Below, piece after piece: positions 1 to 8,993 of a DNA stretch of 64,000 nucleotides (position 1 is the first letter of the stretch; every line of letters starts with the position of its first letter). The notes below the pieces were generated by a model that saw nothing but the letters and a program-made list of their open reading frames with translations, was not told where the DNA came from and did not search any database. This DNA is from Chitinivibrio alkaliphilus ACht1 (GTDB taxonomy: Bacteria > Fibrobacterota > Chitinivibrionia > Chitinivibrionales > Chitinivibrionaceae). The stretch spans positions 62,001 through 126,000 of the forward strand of contig NZ_ASJR01000003.1 of NCBI RefSeq assembly GCF_000474745.1, written 5' to 3'. The position numbers and the translations under genes were made by a program.

Positions 1-58
1 TGGCTCTTTGGACTTTTCTCTTGAGGGCATGCGAGTAGAGGCGGTGGAGTATGAATAA
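1..58 (+). CDS. C-terminal end of an RND membrane-fusion (HlyD/AcrA-like) protein, partial
   Basis: The frame starting at base 2 stays open to a TAA at 56-58 and encodes the last 18 residues of a protein that enters from the left edge. The tail contains LEGMRVEAVE, which resembles the usual C-terminus of periplasmic adaptor proteins of RND pumps. It overlaps the RND pump start at 51 by 8 nt, the normal order of an efflux operon (adaptor, pump, outer-membrane factor). Only the context and these few residues support the call. Confidence 0.55.
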   Translation, partial: GSLDFSLEGMRVEAVEYE

Positions 59-3000
59 ATGGATTGACTGGATGGTAGAAAACCACGTCACCGTCAACTT
101 ACTCATGCTTCTTATTATTGTTGGCGGGGCCTTATCGTATCTCACTCTCCCTCGGAAAATATTCCCTGATGCGGAGATTCCTGTTGTTACTGTTACCGTT
201 CCCTACCCCGGAGCTTCACCAGATCAAATTGAGCAATCTGTTTTGACGGTTTTTGAAGATGCCTTTGTAGGTATTTCCGGGGTACGACGCATTAGCAGTA
301 CTGCCTCAGAAGGCGTCGGTTCGATTTTTCTTGAAATAGAAGATAACGTTGAGAGTGATCAGGTGCGCACAGATGTTACTGCGGCCATCGATCGCATAGA
401 AACGATACCCGAGGATAGCCGTGAACCTCGTATTTCGGTAATGGAGATAGAAATACCTGTTATGCAGCTGGGTATTTATGGTGATATGAGTGAGCAGGAG
501 CTGGCTGCCTTTGGGGAACGGATGGTTCGTGATCTTCGTGGCCGTTCAGGCATATCCCGGGTTGATCTTTTTGGTGTGCGTGAGTATGAGATGAGTCTTG
601 AAGTTACGCCACAGAAATTGGAGAAATACAATATCTCCTTTGAGGAGATTGAGCAGGCAGTACGTGGAGCAAGCCTTGATTTGCCCGGTGGGAAAATATC
701 CTCATCCCACGGTGAAATAACGCTTCGAACACGTGATCTTTCCCAAACAGCCCGTGACTTTGAGCGTATTATCGTTCGTTCGTGGGATGACGGGTCACAT
801 GTACGGGTTGAAGATCTGGGTACGGTCATTGACGGGTTTGCCGATGTGAACCTGTATACCGGATTTAATGGTAAGGATGGTGCCTTTGTGGTGGTTTCCC
901 GTGTGGGTGATCAAAGTGCTCTTGATATTGCTCAGGAAGTGAATTCTTATGTTGAAGAAACACGGGCTCGCCTTCCCGAGGGAGTTGAACTTATTGTATG
1001 GGAAGATTTTGCTGAAGTATTGCAAGATCGTCTTGGCTTGCTCTTAAAAAACGGTGGTTTGGGCTTTATCCTCGTGCTTCTTGTGCTTGGCATATTTCTT
1101 GATATTCGTCTCGCCTTTTGGGTTGCCGTTGGCATGGCGATCTCTTTTATGGGGGGATTATGGGCCATGACGCTATTCGGGGTCTCCATAAATGTTATTT
1201 CCCTCTTCGGTTTTATTATGGTCTTAGGGATTGTGGTGGATGATGCCATTGTTATCGGGGAGAATATCTTCCAAGAGCGAGAGCGAGGTACGCCGCCTGT
1301 CCTAGCTTCAAAACGAGGAACAAAAAGTATTGCCATTCCGGTAGTATTTGCCGTACTTACCACGGCGGCAACTTTTTCTCCGCTACTTGCCGTGGAAGGG
1401 GTTACGGGACGTATTATGTATTCGGTTCCTGTGGTGGTGATTTCGGTACTCCTTTTCTCTCTGTTTGAGTCCTTATTCATTCTTCCCGCCCATCTGTCTA
1501 CTCTCCGTGAAGAGAGCACCCGCGGTATTTTTCGTATCTCGCAGGAGTTTAGTCGGAAGGCTGATCGAAACCTGCGTGGGTTTATAGAACGAATTTATGT
1601 GCCCCTTTTGCAAAAGTCAATGCGATGGCCTTCTCTGGTAATTGCCCTATCTGTAGCGATTCTTATATTTTTTATTGCCCTTATTGCAGGTGGGCGTGTT
1701 GCGGTGCAGCCAGGTATGGGAAACCGTGAAGGAGTGAGTTTACGCGTGTTTCTTACTATGCCCCAAGGAACCTCTTTGGAGGGAACCCGCGCAATGACAG
1801 ACACCTTGCTTGGGCGGTTTGATATCCTGCGGGAGGAGTTTCAAGATTCTCATGATCGGTATGCCTCCTTCGACGAACACATCTTGGTAAGTATCGGAGA
1901 ACAGCCCAGTCGCGGTTCCATGGGAGGGGATGATCCCACTATTGCGGAGATAAATATCTTGTTTCCAACGGGAGATGAGCGAGATTATTCTCTTGAGCCC
2001 TTGCAGAATCGATTTCGTGAAATAACAGCGGATATTCGTGGGTATGATGAGTTACAGTTTAGTACCGCCTTGGGAAGTGGGCAGGATGATATTAATATCA
2101 GCCTCTCCTTTCCCGATGATGACGCCTTGCTTTCAGCAGTGCATCGCCTTGAGGATACCCTGTCGCGATACGATGGTGTCTTTGATATCTCCAATAATTT
2201 TGAAGGTGGTGCGGAGGAACTCTCTTTGCGTCTTCGTTCTTCGGGACGATCCCTCGGGCTCACTCAAGCAGACCTTGCTCGACAAGTTCGTACCGCCTTT
2301 CATGGCTCAGAGGTACTTCGTGTTTTACGGGATGAACATGATATTCCCTTTATGATTCGGTATCCTGCTGATATACGCGGGGAAGTGGGAACCATCCATT
2401 CCATGAAAATATCGACGCCTGCGGGAGAGCGTGTGCCCATCACGGAAGTTGCTGATATTGTCCATGATCGTGGGTATAGTTTTATTAATCGGGTCAATCA
2501 GAACAGGGTTATTACCGTGACTGCTGCAGTGAATACCTCCGTCAGCAATCCCGGAACAATAACCCGTGAACTTGTGGGATATATTGAAGGAGACATGCAA
2601 CAGACCTATCCCGGTTTAGAACATGTTATCGGCGGTCAACAGGAAGATAGTGACCGCAGCCTTGCCTCCCTTGCCATGGCCTTTATTGTCGCCATGTTTG
2701 TGGTGTATGCCTTATTAGCGATTCCCTTTAAATCGTATCTTGAGCCTTTTATTATTATGTGTGCCATACCTTTTGGAGCCATTGGGGCTTTTATTGGGCA
2801 TATTGTCTTGGGGTATGATTTGCAGTTTATGAGTATTTTTGGTATTGTTGCCCTCTCCGGTGTGGTGGTAAATGATTCTCTTGTCTTTGTTGATTATGTG
2901 AATCGTCAGATGTGCCGTGGGTTGGATGTTCGTTCTGCAATTCTTGCTGCGGGACGAAACCGATTTCGTCCCATTCTCCTGACAACTCTTACCACCTTTG

Positions 3001-3206
3001 CTGGTTTGTTACCCATGCTTTTTGAAACAAGTTTTCAGGCGCAAATGCTTATTCCTATGGCAATTAGTCTTGGTGTGGGCATCCTCTTTGCTTCGGCCAT
3101 AACGCTCTTTCTTGTGCCTGCATATCTTATCCTACTTGACTGGATCCGGACTCTTTTTTCCATACAACGTGTTTGCCTTGGGGAGGATACTCATGAAACG
3201 CATTAA
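51..3206 (+). CDS. RND-family efflux pump, AcrB/MdtB-like inner-membrane transporter
   Basis: This 1051-residue protein has the length and architecture of hydrophobe/amphiphile RND pumps: a first transmembrane helix at residues 10-30, a large periplasmic loop, a helix bundle from about 335, a second periplasmic loop, and a final bundle from about 860. The proton-relay pair is visible in the fourth helix as VVDDAIVIGE, with D397 and D398. By family it exports drugs, metals or lipids from the periplasm or inner leaflet, powered by protons, with an adaptor and an outer-membrane channel. Both partners flank it: the adaptor tail overlaps the start and the outer-membrane lipoprotein gene starts inside its last codons. 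The substrate cannot be read from sequence. Confidence 0.93.
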   Translation: MNKWIDWMVENHVTVNLLMLLIIVGGALSYLTLPRKIFPDAEIPVVTVTVPYPGASPDQIEQSVLTVFEDAFVGISGVRRISSTASEGVGSIFLEIEDNVESDQVRTDVTAAIDRIETIPEDSREPRISVMEIEIPVMQLGIYGDMSEQELAAFGERMVRDLRGRSGISRVDLFGVREYEMSLEVTPQKLEKYNISFEEIEQAVRGASLDLPGGKISSSHGEITLRTRDLSQTARDFERIIVRSWDDGSHVRVEDLGTVIDGFADVNLYTGFNGKDGAFVVVSRVGDQSALDIAQEVNSYVEETRARLPEGVELIVWEDFAEVLQDRLGLLLKNGGLGFILVLLVLGIFLDIRLAFWVAVGMAISFMGGLWAMTLFGVSINVISLFGFIMVLGIVVDDAIVIGENIFQERERGTPPVLASKRGTKSIAIPVVFAVLTTAATFSPLLAVEGVTGRIMYSVPVVVISVLLFSLFESLFILPAHLSTLREESTRGIFRISQEFSRKADRNLRGFIERIYVPLLQKSMRWPSLVIALSVAILIFFIALIAGGRVAVQPGMGNREGVSLRVFLTMPQGTSLEGTRAMTDTLLGRFDILREEFQDSHDRYASFDEHILVSIGEQPSRGSMGGDDPTIAEINILFPTGDERDYSLEPLQNRFREITADIRGYDELQFSTALGSGQDDINISLSFPDDDALLSAVHRLEDTLSRYDGVFDISNNFEGGAEELSLRLRSSGRSLGLTQADLARQVRTAFHGSEVLRVLRDEHDIPFMIRYPADIRGEVGTIHSMKISTPAGERVPITEVADIVHDRGYSFINRVNQNRVITVTAAVNTSVSNPGTITRELVGYIEGDMQQTYPGLEHVIGGQQEDSDRSLASLAMAFIVAMFVVYALLAIPFKSYLEPFIIMCAIPFGAIGAFIGHIVLGYDLQFMSIFGIVALSGVVVNDSLVFVDYVNRQMCRGLDVRSAILAAGRNRFRPILLTTLTTFAGLLPMLFETSFQAQMLIPMAISLGVGILFASAITLFLVPAYLILLDWIRTLFSIQRVCLGEDTHETH

Positions 3207-4610
3207 TAATCTTCTCTATGCCCTGCTGCTTTTTCCTTTTCATGTTCCTTAGCACCTCCGGCAGAAGAGGTTGACCACGGCTTTGATATACCTGATTCTG
3301 CGGTGTATTATGTTGAAGGTGACTACATGCTTCCCGTGGATGACCTCTTTGAAGAGCCGTGGTGGTATGCCTTTGAAGATGAGGCTCTTCGAGATCTTAT
3401 AGATACGGTTTTGGCTCAAAATTTGAATATTGAGATTGCCCATAAAAATATGGAAATTCTTGGTCAGCGTCTTCGCGGGGTAGAATCGAATCTCTTTCCT
3501 CGAATAGAAGCTCAAACGGGATACCGACGGGGAAAGCAACCAGAGCCGACTTTTTCTCCCACTGAAGGGGTACAGACTGAATTGGATGATTTTGAAAACA
3601 TATCTCTCGGGGTGGAACTATCATATCTTCTTGATGTGAGTGGACGAGTACGCCTTGGCAGACAAGCGTTTAGAGAGAATATTGCAGCCAGAGAAGCGGA
3701 GGTTCGTTCTCTCTACAGTGGGATCATTATGCAGACCATAATTCAATGGTATAGTTATGGAGCAGCCCTTGAGCAACTTGCCATAGCTCGGGATCAATAT
3801 GCGTATGCTCAGGAGCAAAAGATCTTGCAAAAGCGAAGGTATATGGCTGGTTTGGGAGATCGGCTCTCCTTTGAACAGGCACGCAGTGCGTACTACGGTG
3901 CTGGGCAAACAGTGACAGATCTTACCCAAGATCGTGACCTTGCTGCCATGAATCTTGCCCTCTTGAGCGGAGATTATCCCCGCAGTGACCGTGAAAAGCC
4001 ATCCCGTTCTTTTACTGCCGTGGAACTTCCTCCTGTCCCCGCGGTGGTGCCTTCCGATCTTCTGCGTCGTCGTCCTGATATTATTGCGGCAGAACACGAG
4101 CTTGAGCAAGCACGGTTAGAGGTTGGGGTGGCCCGCGCAGATCTTTTTCCCACGGTTACACTCAGCGCGTCATACTCACAGGCGACCGACGAGTGGGGTG
4201 ATCTATTCTCTCTGGCAGATTTTACACGTTCCCTTGGGGGGCAGGTCGTGCAGACACTCTTTTCGGGGGGAGAAATACGGAGCTCAATTTCTGAACAAAA
4301 GCTCTCCTATGCTGCGTCAATACTTGAGTATCGGCAAGTAGCACTTGATGCATTTGGGGAAGTGGAAGAAAACTTGGCACGTCTACACACTGCTGAAGAA
4401 AATGCGACTCGCTTGGCAGAACAGGTTTCATCTCTTACGGAGATATATGGAGAAACGGCCCTTCGTTATATGCGGGGGGTGATTCCCTATGATGGGTATG
4501 TCGAGAGTAGAAATGCTGCGGTGGAACTTGAGATGGCCGAAGTAGGGATGACCTTACAACGTATTATTCTTCGCTTAGAACTAATGCACTCCATGGGAGG
4601 ATTGTGGTAA
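3193..4610 (+). CDS. Outer-membrane efflux lipoprotein (NodT/TolC family), apparent one-base frameshift in the signal peptide
   Basis: The mature protein matches outer-membrane factors of RND/MFP efflux systems: EEPWWYAFEDEALRDLI near the N-terminus, long helical repeats, and the RRRPDIIAAEHELEQA motif about halfway. The continuous frame lacks a signal peptide. An ATG at 3193, overlapping the pump gene by 14 nt, encodes MKRINNLLYALLLFPF and then stops at 3250. The other frame reads FSFSCSLAPPAEEV from 3231 onward. Adding one T to the T5 run at 3230-3234 joins them into a normal lipoprotein signal with the lipid-anchored Cys in FSFSC, giving about 472 residues. I infer one gene with a missing base. 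If the shift is real, export would fail. It is the third gene of the efflux operon. Confidence 0.85.
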
Positions 4611-4611
4611 G

Positions 4612-4638
4612 AAAGGACGGAGTAGATTCCGTCCTTTT
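4612..4638. terminator. Bidirectional intrinsic terminator between the efflux operon and serS
   Basis: A perfect 9-bp stem (AAAGGACGG, 4612-4620, with CCGTCCTTT, 4629-4637) encloses an 8-nt loop. T residues follow on the plus strand, and an A-rich left arm supplies a T run on the minus strand. It follows the efflux stop by 1 nt and lies 9 nt beyond the serS stop, so it can end both convergent transcripts. Confidence 0.85.
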
Positions 4639-4646
4639 GCGTATCC

Positions 4647-5921
4647 TTAGGCAGGTCGTATTCCTGTCGAACCGCCCATGTATGGCTGGAGTACTTCCGG
4701 TATACGTACTGCACCCTCTGCGGTTTGATAGGTTTCCAGCAAAGCAACGAGTATGCGCGCTGTTGCCAAGCCAGAGCCGTTGAGCGTATGAACATAGGTG
4801 GGTTTCTTTCCTCCAGCCGGTCGGTAGCGCATGTTCATGCGACGGGCTTGAAAATCTTCAAAATTACTCACCGATGATACCTCAAGCCATTGCTGTTCCC
4901 CTGGCGCCCAAACTTCCAGGTCGTAGCATTTGGCTGCTGCAAAGGATAGGTCTGCATCGCAGAGAGTGAGAATACGGTAGGTCAGCCCCAGTTTCTTTAG
5001 GAGTCGTTCCGCATCTGCGCGAAGCAGCTCTAACTCTTCATAGGAAGTTTCCGGCGTGGCGAGTTTCACCATTTCCACCTTGTCAAACTGATGTAAGCGA
5101 AGAAACCCCTTTGTATCTTTCCCGTAGGATCCAGCCTCGCGGCGAAAACAAGCTGTGTAGGCACACATCTTTTTTGGAAGATCCTGTGCGGCCAGTATTT
5201 CATCGCGATAAATGTTGGTAACAGGAACTTCCGCTGTGGGAATTGCATAGAGCCCGTCTTCGTCAACATGGTACATTTGATCTGCAGATTTGGGTAACTG
5301 CCCCGTTCCGAAGGCACTTTCTGCCGTAACTAAATACGGGGGCTGTACTTCTTCATACCCCGCAGTAATATGTTCATCAAGGAAAAAATTTAGCAAGGCA
5401 CGATTAAGCCGTGCTCCTGCGCCGGTAAGTAAAGGAAACCCGGATCCGCTAATTTTAGCACCCCGTTTTAAGTCAAATAAACGGAGGGATTCCCCAATTT
5501 CAAGATGATCCTTGGGGGTAAAAGAGAAGGAAGGAAGCTCGCCATACACTTCAGAAATAGCATTGTCAGCTTCACTGGCTCCGTGTGGTACGGTTGTATG
5601 AGGCATATTTGGTACGCGGGACAGCTCTTCGCGCAGGGTCGACTCGAGGTTGTGCAAGGTTGCATCGTACTCTTTTATACGAGCCGCCACATCTTGCATG
5701 GTAGCAATACTTTCCGTGGCATCTTCACCCGCTTTCTTTTTGCGCCCAATCTCCTTAGAGGCCTCGTTTCGTTCTTTTTTGAGCTGTTCAGCTGAAAAAA
5801 GGGTTTCGCGAATCTCTGTATCGAGGGCAAGAATACGATCTATATCGGCCGCATCTTTCTTTGTTTCACAATTTTTCTTTACCGCTTCGTGGTGCTCGCG
5901 AATAAACTTGATATCAAGCAT
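4647..5921 (-). CDS. serS: Seryl-tRNA synthetase
   Basis: The 424-residue product is a class II aminoacyl-tRNA synthetase that charges tRNA-Ser, and tRNA-Sec where present. The N-terminal 110 residues form the long antiparallel coiled coil that grips the tRNA arm. The catalytic core follows, with motif 2 around FRREAGSYGKDTKGFLR and motif 3 near GSGLATARILVALLE. The frame extends upstream, but family alignment and an AAGGA ribosome site place the start at 5921, giving the typical MLDIKFIREH beginning. It is divergent from htpG and ends at a shared terminator with the efflux operon. Confidence 0.97.
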   Translation of the reverse strand: MLDIKFIREHHEAVKKNCETKKDAADIDRILALDTEIRETLFSAEQLKKERNEASKEIGRKKKAGEDATESIATMQDVAARIKEYDATLHNLESTLREELSRVPNMPHTTVPHGASEADNAISEVYGELPSFSFTPKDHLEIGESLRLFDLKRGAKISGSGFPLLTGAGARLNRALLNFFLDEHITAGYEEVQPPYLVTAESAFGTGQLPKSADQMYHVDEDGLYAIPTAEVPVTNIYRDEILAAQDLPKKMCAYTACFRREAGSYGKDTKGFLRLHQFDKVEMVKLATPETSYEELELLRADAERLLKKLGLTYRILTLCDADLSFAAAKCYDLEVWAPGEQQWLEVSSVSNFEDFQARRMNMRYRPAGGKKPTYVHTLNGSGLATARILVALLETYQTAEGAVRIPEVLQPYMGGSTGIRPA

Positions 5922-6075
5922 GGAGATTTCCTTATCTTGGTTATGGGTTACGTGAAAAAAATAATAAAAAGTACAATGGAGGTGTCCAAATATTCTCCAA
6001 AACCCCATGGGAGTTGTATCGGAGAGAAAAATAACGTATTTTTGGCACATTATACCATAAACGGAGGTGATTTTC

Positions 6076-7956
6076 ATGGCTGAGAAGATGGAATTTAAGA
6101 GCGAAGCGAAACAGCTGTTAAACCTGGTAATTCACTCACTCTACAGCAATAAGGAGATATTCCTGCGGGAATTAATCTCCAATGCATCGGATGCGCTCGA
6201 TAAATTGCGTTTCCTCTCTCTTACAGAGGAAGGGGTATCCGTAGATCCTGAATCGTTGCGCATAGAAGTTCGTTCTGACAAAGAAAATAAGCGTATTACC
6301 ATTAGCGATAATGGTATTGGGATGGATCGGGATGATCTGATACAAAATATCGGAACTATTGCCAGTAGCGGCTCAAAGGCGTTTTTAGAAAAGCTGTCTG
6401 GGGATCAGAAAAATGATTCCAACCTTATTGGGCAGTTTGGGGTCGGTTTTTACTCAGCCTTTATGGTTGCAGGAAAAGTTGAGGTTGTATCAAAGAAAGT
6501 TGGTAATGATACAGCGTATCGCTGGAGTTCTGAGGGAGATACTACCTTTGAAATTGAAGAAGCGGGGCGTCTTGAGTCCGGTACAGACATCATTGTTCAC
6601 CTTACCGACGAGTATGCTGATTATGCAGAGAATTGGAAATTGCGTTCGATAATCTCCAAGCATTCAAACTTTGTTGCCTTCCCCGTAATGCTTGAAAGCA
6701 CAGATGAAGAGAAAAAGGGTGAGCTTGAGCAAATAAACGAAACAAAGCCTCTTTGGCTTAAGGATAGTAAAGAGGTTGAGGAAGCTGATTACGAAGACTT
6801 TTTCTCCTCTGCCTGCGGTGGGTTTGGAAAACCAATGAAAACCATTCATACCTCTGCCGAAGGGGTAATGTCATATAAGTCACTTCTTTTTATTCCCCAG
6901 TCACTTTCTCCCTTTGAGATGAATAATATTGAGCGGAAGCATGGAGTAAAGCTCTATGTTAAACGTGTATTTATCGATGACAACGTAAAGGATATCATTC
7001 CAGAGTACTTCCGCTTTGTTAAGGGTGTTGTTGATACGGATGATCTACCTTTGAATGTATCTCGGGAGATGATTCAGGAAAACCCTGTTGTGCGGAAAAT
7101 CGGTAAGGCCTTGACAAATAAACTCTTCTCTGAAATTAAAAAGATGGCAAAAAAGAAGCCTGAGGAGTTTTCAAAGTTTTGGAACGAATTTGGACAAATC
7201 ATCAAGGAAGGATTGCACACGGATTACGAAAACCGTGAAAAACTTCTTGAGATTGTGCGATTTAACTCTACCGCTGGTGATTCTGCAGAGTATCGTACCT
7301 CCTTTGACGAGTATGTGGAGCGCATGAAGGAGGGACAGAAGCATATTTACTACCTGTGTGGTGAAGATTACGAAAGCCTGTCAAACAGTCCTCATTTAGA
7401 GCTGTTTAAGCAAAAAGAGATTGAGGTGATGTTGCTTACGGATCCCATTGATCAGTTTGTCTTCCCCGGCCTTGGTACTGTCAAAGAAAAAGAGTTAAAG
7501 TCTGTTACGGCGGGAGATCTTGACTTGGGAGATCTTGACAAAGATGAAAAGGAAAAGGAAGAGCAGGAAGAAAAACGCCTGAAAAAATTTCTGGGTCGTG
7601 TAAAAAATATTCTTGATGACTCCGTTAGCGATGTTAAAGTAACCACTCGTCTTACAGATAGCCCCTCCTGCCTGGTTGCTGGTGAAGGAACCATGAATCC
7701 TCAGATGGAGCAGATGATGCGTGCCATGGGGCAGGAAGTTCCTGAGAGTAAACGTGTCCTTGAGCTTAATGGGACACACCCCATTGTAAATAGCTTGAAT
7801 GAACTCTATAAGAATGATCCTCAGGGAGAGTCTCTGCAAGAGTGGGTGACCTTACTCTATGAGCAGGCTCTCATCGCAGAGGGAGGAAAGGTTCCTGATC
7901 AGGGAGCATACCTTCGTCGTGTAAATGGGCTCTTACAGGATGCATTGAAAAAATAA
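6076..7956 (+). CDS. htpG: Molecular chaperone HtpG (Hsp90 family)
   Basis: This 626-residue cytoplasmic ATP-dependent chaperone carries the GHKL ATPase fold. The helix with the hydrolytic Glu is visible in LRELISNASDALDKL, the adenine-binding DNGIGM follows, and the lid motif GQFGVGFYSAF comes next. A middle domain and a dimerisation domain complete it, and the length is normal. A GTG 9 bases upstream is in frame, but a strong GGAGGTGA site at 6063-6070 points to the ATG at 6076. The 150-bp divergent region with serS shows no CIRCE element and no convincing heat-shock sigma-factor site, so regulation is not visible. Confidence 0.97.
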   Translation: MAEKMEFKSEAKQLLNLVIHSLYSNKEIFLRELISNASDALDKLRFLSLTEEGVSVDPESLRIEVRSDKENKRITISDNGIGMDRDDLIQNIGTIASSGSKAFLEKLSGDQKNDSNLIGQFGVGFYSAFMVAGKVEVVSKKVGNDTAYRWSSEGDTTFEIEEAGRLESGTDIIVHLTDEYADYAENWKLRSIISKHSNFVAFPVMLESTDEEKKGELEQINETKPLWLKDSKEVEEADYEDFFSSACGGFGKPMKTIHTSAEGVMSYKSLLFIPQSLSPFEMNNIERKHGVKLYVKRVFIDDNVKDIIPEYFRFVKGVVDTDDLPLNVSREMIQENPVVRKIGKALTNKLFSEIKKMAKKKPEEFSKFWNEFGQIIKEGLHTDYENREKLLEIVRFNSTAGDSAEYRTSFDEYVERMKEGQKHIYYLCGEDYESLSNSPHLELFKQKEIEVMLLTDPIDQFVFPGLGTVKEKELKSVTAGDLDLGDLDKDEKEKEEQEEKRLKKFLGRVKNILDDSVSDVKVTTRLTDSPSCLVAGEGTMNPQMEQMMRAMGQEVPESKRVLELNGTHPIVNSLNELYKNDPQGESLQEWVTLLYEQALIAEGGKVPDQGAYLRRVNGLLQDALKK

Positions 7957-7975
7957 GCGTTCCAGAGTATATCCT

Positions 7976-8011
7976 CTCCGCTCCTTTACAAAAAGGGGCG
8001 GACTTTTTTTT
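7976..8011 (+). terminator. Intrinsic terminator of htpG
   Basis: A 10-bp stem (7978-7987 with 7992-8001, one G-T pair) has a 4-nt loop and is followed by a run of eight T. It starts about 20 nt after the htpG stop. Confidence 0.9.
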
Positions 8012-8045
8012 GTATAGAAACAGCTATTCCACAGAAGGAGATGCC

Positions 8046-8873
8046 ATGGAGGTGTACGACTCTTTTTTGAAAGAGCAGCTTTGCTCTCAGGAGATTGGGG
8101 TTGCGTCCTACGAGCTTAATCAGCGACGAGTTTGGGTGAAGCGAGCCTTAAAGCGGCACCCCTTCTGGGTGTATTTGCCCTTTTCCTTTCTTGGACACTT
8201 CCTGCGTGTGTCTGCCTTAACCCCTGTCTCCAATAGGGGGGGGCGTCATGCCATTGCCACGGAGGTACGCCGATTACGTCAACTGGGTGCAAAGGGCATT
8301 TCAGTGCCTACTATTCTTGCATCCTCTCCCGATGGCATTCTCCTTGCAGATGTGGGGCAAACTCGTGGTGGGGAGGTTCAAAATCTACGTACGGCCATGA
8401 AGAATGCCACCTCTGAGACCGAGATACTTGCGTGTATTGAATGTGGTGCCCGAGGGATTCGTTCCGTCCATGCACAGGGAGAAGTGCTGAGTGAGGCCTT
8501 TGCAAGAAACATTCTTCTTATAAACAAAGAAGACGTTTCCTTTATCGACTTTGAAACAGATCCACAGGAGTATCTATTCTTTGCTGATGCTGTTGTTCGT
8601 GATTGGACCTGTTTTGCCTTTTCCGTAATGCGTGGATTACAGCCTTTTCCAGAGGCGGAAGAGGCAGGGATGGAACTACTCTATTCAATTATTTCAGAAG
8701 AGCAGAAACAGGTATGTGCTACCATGGATAAACTTGGTAGAACACTTCCTGTGCTTCTTCGCTTCTTCCCCCTTGGTCTTTTGGGTACAGAGGGAGTTCG
8801 TATCGGGCGCCTTTCTACGTTCTTTTCATATTTTCATAGTCGGTATGGGGCTACACACTCTCTCGAGAAGTAG
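8046..8873 (+). CDS. Kinase-like protein of the KdkA/WaaP (lipopolysaccharide kinase-like) group with altered catalytic loop
   Basis: The 275-residue protein resembles small bacterial kinase-fold proteins such as Kdo kinase. It has an N-lobe with EVRRLRQLGAKGISVPTIL, an acidic ILLADVG segment, then IRSVHAQGE, RNILL and the metal-binding-like FIDFE. In active relatives the catalytic loop reads H(G/A)D before RNIL; here the aligned stretch is LSE, so the catalytic Asp would be Glu. The metal-binding Asn and DFE are kept. A TTG start inside the htpG terminator is open but implausible; AAGGAG at 8035-8040 selects the ATG at 8046. It has no obvious partner gene. The fold assignment is from motifs only, and the function could be sugar phosphorylation, small-molecule binding or pseudokinase. 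Confidence 0.55.
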   Translation: MEVYDSFLKEQLCSQEIGVASYELNQRRVWVKRALKRHPFWVYLPFSFLGHFLRVSALTPVSNRGGRHAIATEVRRLRQLGAKGISVPTILASSPDGILLADVGQTRGGEVQNLRTAMKNATSETEILACIECGARGIRSVHAQGEVLSEAFARNILLINKEDVSFIDFETDPQEYLFFADAVVRDWTCFAFSVMRGLQPFPEAEEAGMELLYSIISEEQKQVCATMDKLGRTLPVLLRFFPLGLLGTEGVRIGRLSTFFSYFHSRYGATHSLEK

Positions 8874-8993
8874 ATACGAGCTGAGCAAAGAGGCGGGTTT
8901 TAGCCGGTTCCTTCGGTTTATACAAAAAAGATGCAAAAAATTGTGTATATTATATACTAGGTGAAGAATAACTACACCATTGGCAGAGGGGTT

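Noticed and set aside
947-1519. A 190-codon open frame on the minus strand inside the RND pump gene
   Set aside because: It is antisense to a well-conserved gene, has no ribosome site and a biased low-complexity composition. Similar antisense frames at 13699-14322 and 48038-48574 were rejected for the same reason.
6042-6060. TTGGCACATTATACCAT before htpG as a sigma-54 promoter
   Set aside because: It has TTGGCA but lacks GC at the -12 position, so the pattern fails.
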